Shown here: positions 5,918 through 6,945 of the stretch, in pieces
Numbering within the stretch: the stretch's first letter is position 1
Layout of the letters: every line of letters starts with the position of its first letter
Assembly: GCA_030620895.1 (NCBI GenBank)
Contig: JAUXIU010000057.1
Location: 1-6,945, forward strand
From: Deltaproteobacteria bacterium
GTDB taxonomy: Bacteria; Desulfobacterota; GWC2-55-46; S146-70; JAUXIU01
DNA: 6,945 nt
Reading direction: 5' to 3'
Notes under the pieces: generated by a model
Databases searched by the model: none
What the model was told of the DNA's origin: nothing
What the model saw: only the letters and a program-made list of their open reading frames with translations
Made by a program: the position numbers and the translations under genes

Positions 5918-6064
5918 GTTTATTGTTCAAGGGTTTATGGTTCAAGGTTAGAAAACAATGAAGAGTACATATTGCCCAAGAAATCCGAATTCGTGATTAG
6001 AAACTATCTCAAAAAACCTGTAGAACGCAAGGCGTCAACCGTGAACCGTGAACCTGACAACCTG
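5917..6064. repeat. Heptad-repeat spacer with long-range inverted arms
   Basis: The pyrC-carA spacer opens with a tandem of GGTTTATTGTTCAAG (5917-5931) and GGTTTATGGTTCAAG (5932-5946), 14 of 15 identical. It closes with AACCGTG twice (6037-6043, 6044-6050), then AACCTGA. The arms 5932-5949 and 6037-6054 can pair over 18 positions: 15 Watson-Crick, two G-T and one A-G mismatch. They enclose about 87 nt, in which GAATTCGTGATTAG (5988-6001) echoes the heptads upstream of ugd. I found no promoter, T-run terminator or second PyrR loop here. The element could separate carA from pyrC expression or be a neutral repeat insertion. Confidence 0.65.
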
Positions 6065-6082
6065 AGTAGTTACAATAGAGGA

Positions 6083-6945
6083 ATGGGGAGAAATAAAAAG
6101 AAGAAGGCGATATTGGTCCTTGCAGATGGCACAGCCTTTGAAGGTTATTCCTTTGGTGCAGAAGGAGAGGCGATTGGTGAGGTGGTCTTTAATACATCGA
6201 TAACCGGCTATCAGGAGATACTTACAGATCCGTCATACAGGGGACAGATAGTCACAATGACCTATAGTCAGATAGGAAACTATGGGGTAAACAGCGAGGA
6301 TATAGAATCAAAGAGACCATGGATGGCTGCTTTTATTGTGAAAGAAGCCTGTCCTTATCCAAGCAACTGGCGCATGACACAGGACATTGGCACTTATCTC
6401 AAGAGGTATGGGATAGTAGGAATCTATGGTATAGATACCCGTACACTTACCAGGTATATAAGGGAAAAAGGATCGATGGAATCTATAATATCCACTGATG
6501 ATATGGATATCGCCAGACTTCTAAGAAGGGCAAAGGAATCTCCGGGGCTAATTGGAAGAGATCTCGTGAAGGAGGTAACATGCGATAGCCCTTATAAATG
6601 GAAAGAAGGTCCATGGAATATTGGGGTAGGGTATGGTTCAAAAGTTGGAACAAAAGATAGAATCAAGGTTATAGTCTATGATTATGGTATAAAATACAAC
6701 ATATTACGAAATTTAGTTGATGTAGATTGTGAGGTTACCGTTGTTCCTGCCTCCATGCCGGCCGATGAGGTTTTGGGGCTCAAACCGGATGGTATCGTTC
6801 TATCAAACGGTCCGGGCGACCCTAGTCCTGTGACCTATGCTATAGAAAATGTAAGGCATCTGGTAGGTAAAAAACCCATATTAGGTATATGTCTCGGTCA
6901 CCAGATATTGGCCCTTGCCCTTGGTGGAAAGACCTATAAGCTTAA
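6083..6945 (+). CDS. carA: Carbamoyl-phosphate synthase small (glutaminase) subunit, 3' end outside window
   Basis: CarA hydrolyses glutamine and passes ammonia to CarB for carbamoyl phosphate, used by PyrB and in arginine synthesis. The frame is open from ATG 6083 to the window edge: 287 codons out of a usual 360-380. The N-terminal CPSase domain shows ADGTAFEG (14-21), [20 protein letters not shown] (36-55) and GIDTRTLTR (116-124). The class I glutamine amidotransferase domain begins near residue 193, with SNGPGDPS (241-248) and the nucleophile Cys270 in GICLGHQ (268-274). The His-Glu catalytic residues lie beyond the window, and carB probably follows. The start is uncertain: the purine-rich GAGG (6078-6081) is only 1 nt from the ATG, too close for a normal site. 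An in-frame TTG at 6113 (AAGG at 6104-6107) would still keep the conserved VLADG start. Confidence 0.93.
   Translation, partial: MGRNKKKKAILVLADGTAFEGYSFGAEGEAIGEVVFNTSITGYQEILTDPSYRGQIVTMTYSQIGNYGVNSEDIESKRPWMAAFIVKEACPYPSNWRMTQDIGTYLKRYGIVGIYGIDTRTLTRYIREKGSMESIISTDDMDIARLLRRAKESPGLIGRDLVKEVTCDSPYKWKEGPWNIGVGYGSKVGTKDRIKVIVYDYGIKYNILRNLVDVDCEVTVVPASMPADEVLGLKPDGIVLSNGPGDPSPVTYAIENVRHLVGKKPILGICLGHQILALALGGKTYKL

Noticed and set aside
5958..5996. 12-codon leader peptide ([12 protein letters not shown]) upstream of carA
   Set aside because: It has no good ribosome-binding site and no run of regulatory codons or linked terminator.
5918..6082. A second PyrR-binding loop before carA
   Set aside because: No TCCNGNGAG-like core is present; the nearest word, ATCCGAATTC, does not fit.

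Overview
The window is a stretch of bacterial chromosome with every gene on the + strand. Three things point to an anaerobic, possibly thermophilic or environmental lineage of the Desulfobacterota/Nitrospirota kind: codons rich in AGG/AGA (Arg) and ATA (Ile), frequent TTG starts, and intergenic spacers full of short repeats. That placement is an inference from style and gene order (pyrR-pyrB-pyrC-carA). No marker gene fixes the taxon.

Layout. Positions 3-98 hold the last 31 codons of an unrecognised gene. Positions 106-171 hold an inverted pair of GGGACAGTCCC repeat units. A nucleotide-sugar pair follows: a UDP-glucose 4-epimerase-like SDR (199-1125, TTG start) and UDP-glucose 6-dehydrogenase (1295-2599). 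They are separated by a spacer built from 7-bp repeats that fold back on themselves. A good sigma70-type promoter (2629-2657) then drives a small single-pass membrane protein of unknown function (2681-3049).

The second half is the de novo pyrimidine operon: pyrR (3152-3697), pyrB (3694-4626), pyrC (4628-5917) and, after another heptad-repeat spacer, carA (6083 to the window edge). carA runs off the end, so its ORF has no stop here. pyrR overlaps pyrB by 4 nt, and pyrB and pyrC are 1 nt apart, so these three should be translationally coupled. CarA supplies carbamoyl phosphate, PyrB makes carbamoyl aspartate, and PyrC closes the ring to dihydroorotate. UMP-derived UTP in turn feeds the UDP-glucose used by the two upstream enzymes.

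The most interesting part is the leader between the small membrane gene and pyrR (3041-3151). It contains a recognisable PyrR-binding RNA loop (3041-3075), a possible antiterminator helix (3072-3080 with 3111-3118) and an intrinsic terminator (3112-3148). Two details are unusual. The terminator's 3' arm contains the pyrR Shine-Dalgarno sequence, and its U-run ends 3 nt before the start codon. The PyrR loop also overlaps the last codons and stop codon of the upstream membrane-protein gene, so a ribosome terminating there would compete with folding of the PyrR site. I see no CRISPR array, tRNA, rRNA, transposase or phage gene. The only gene-free spacers are 99-198, 1126-1294, 2600-2680, 3050-3151 and 5918-6082. 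All are under 300 nt and are described below.
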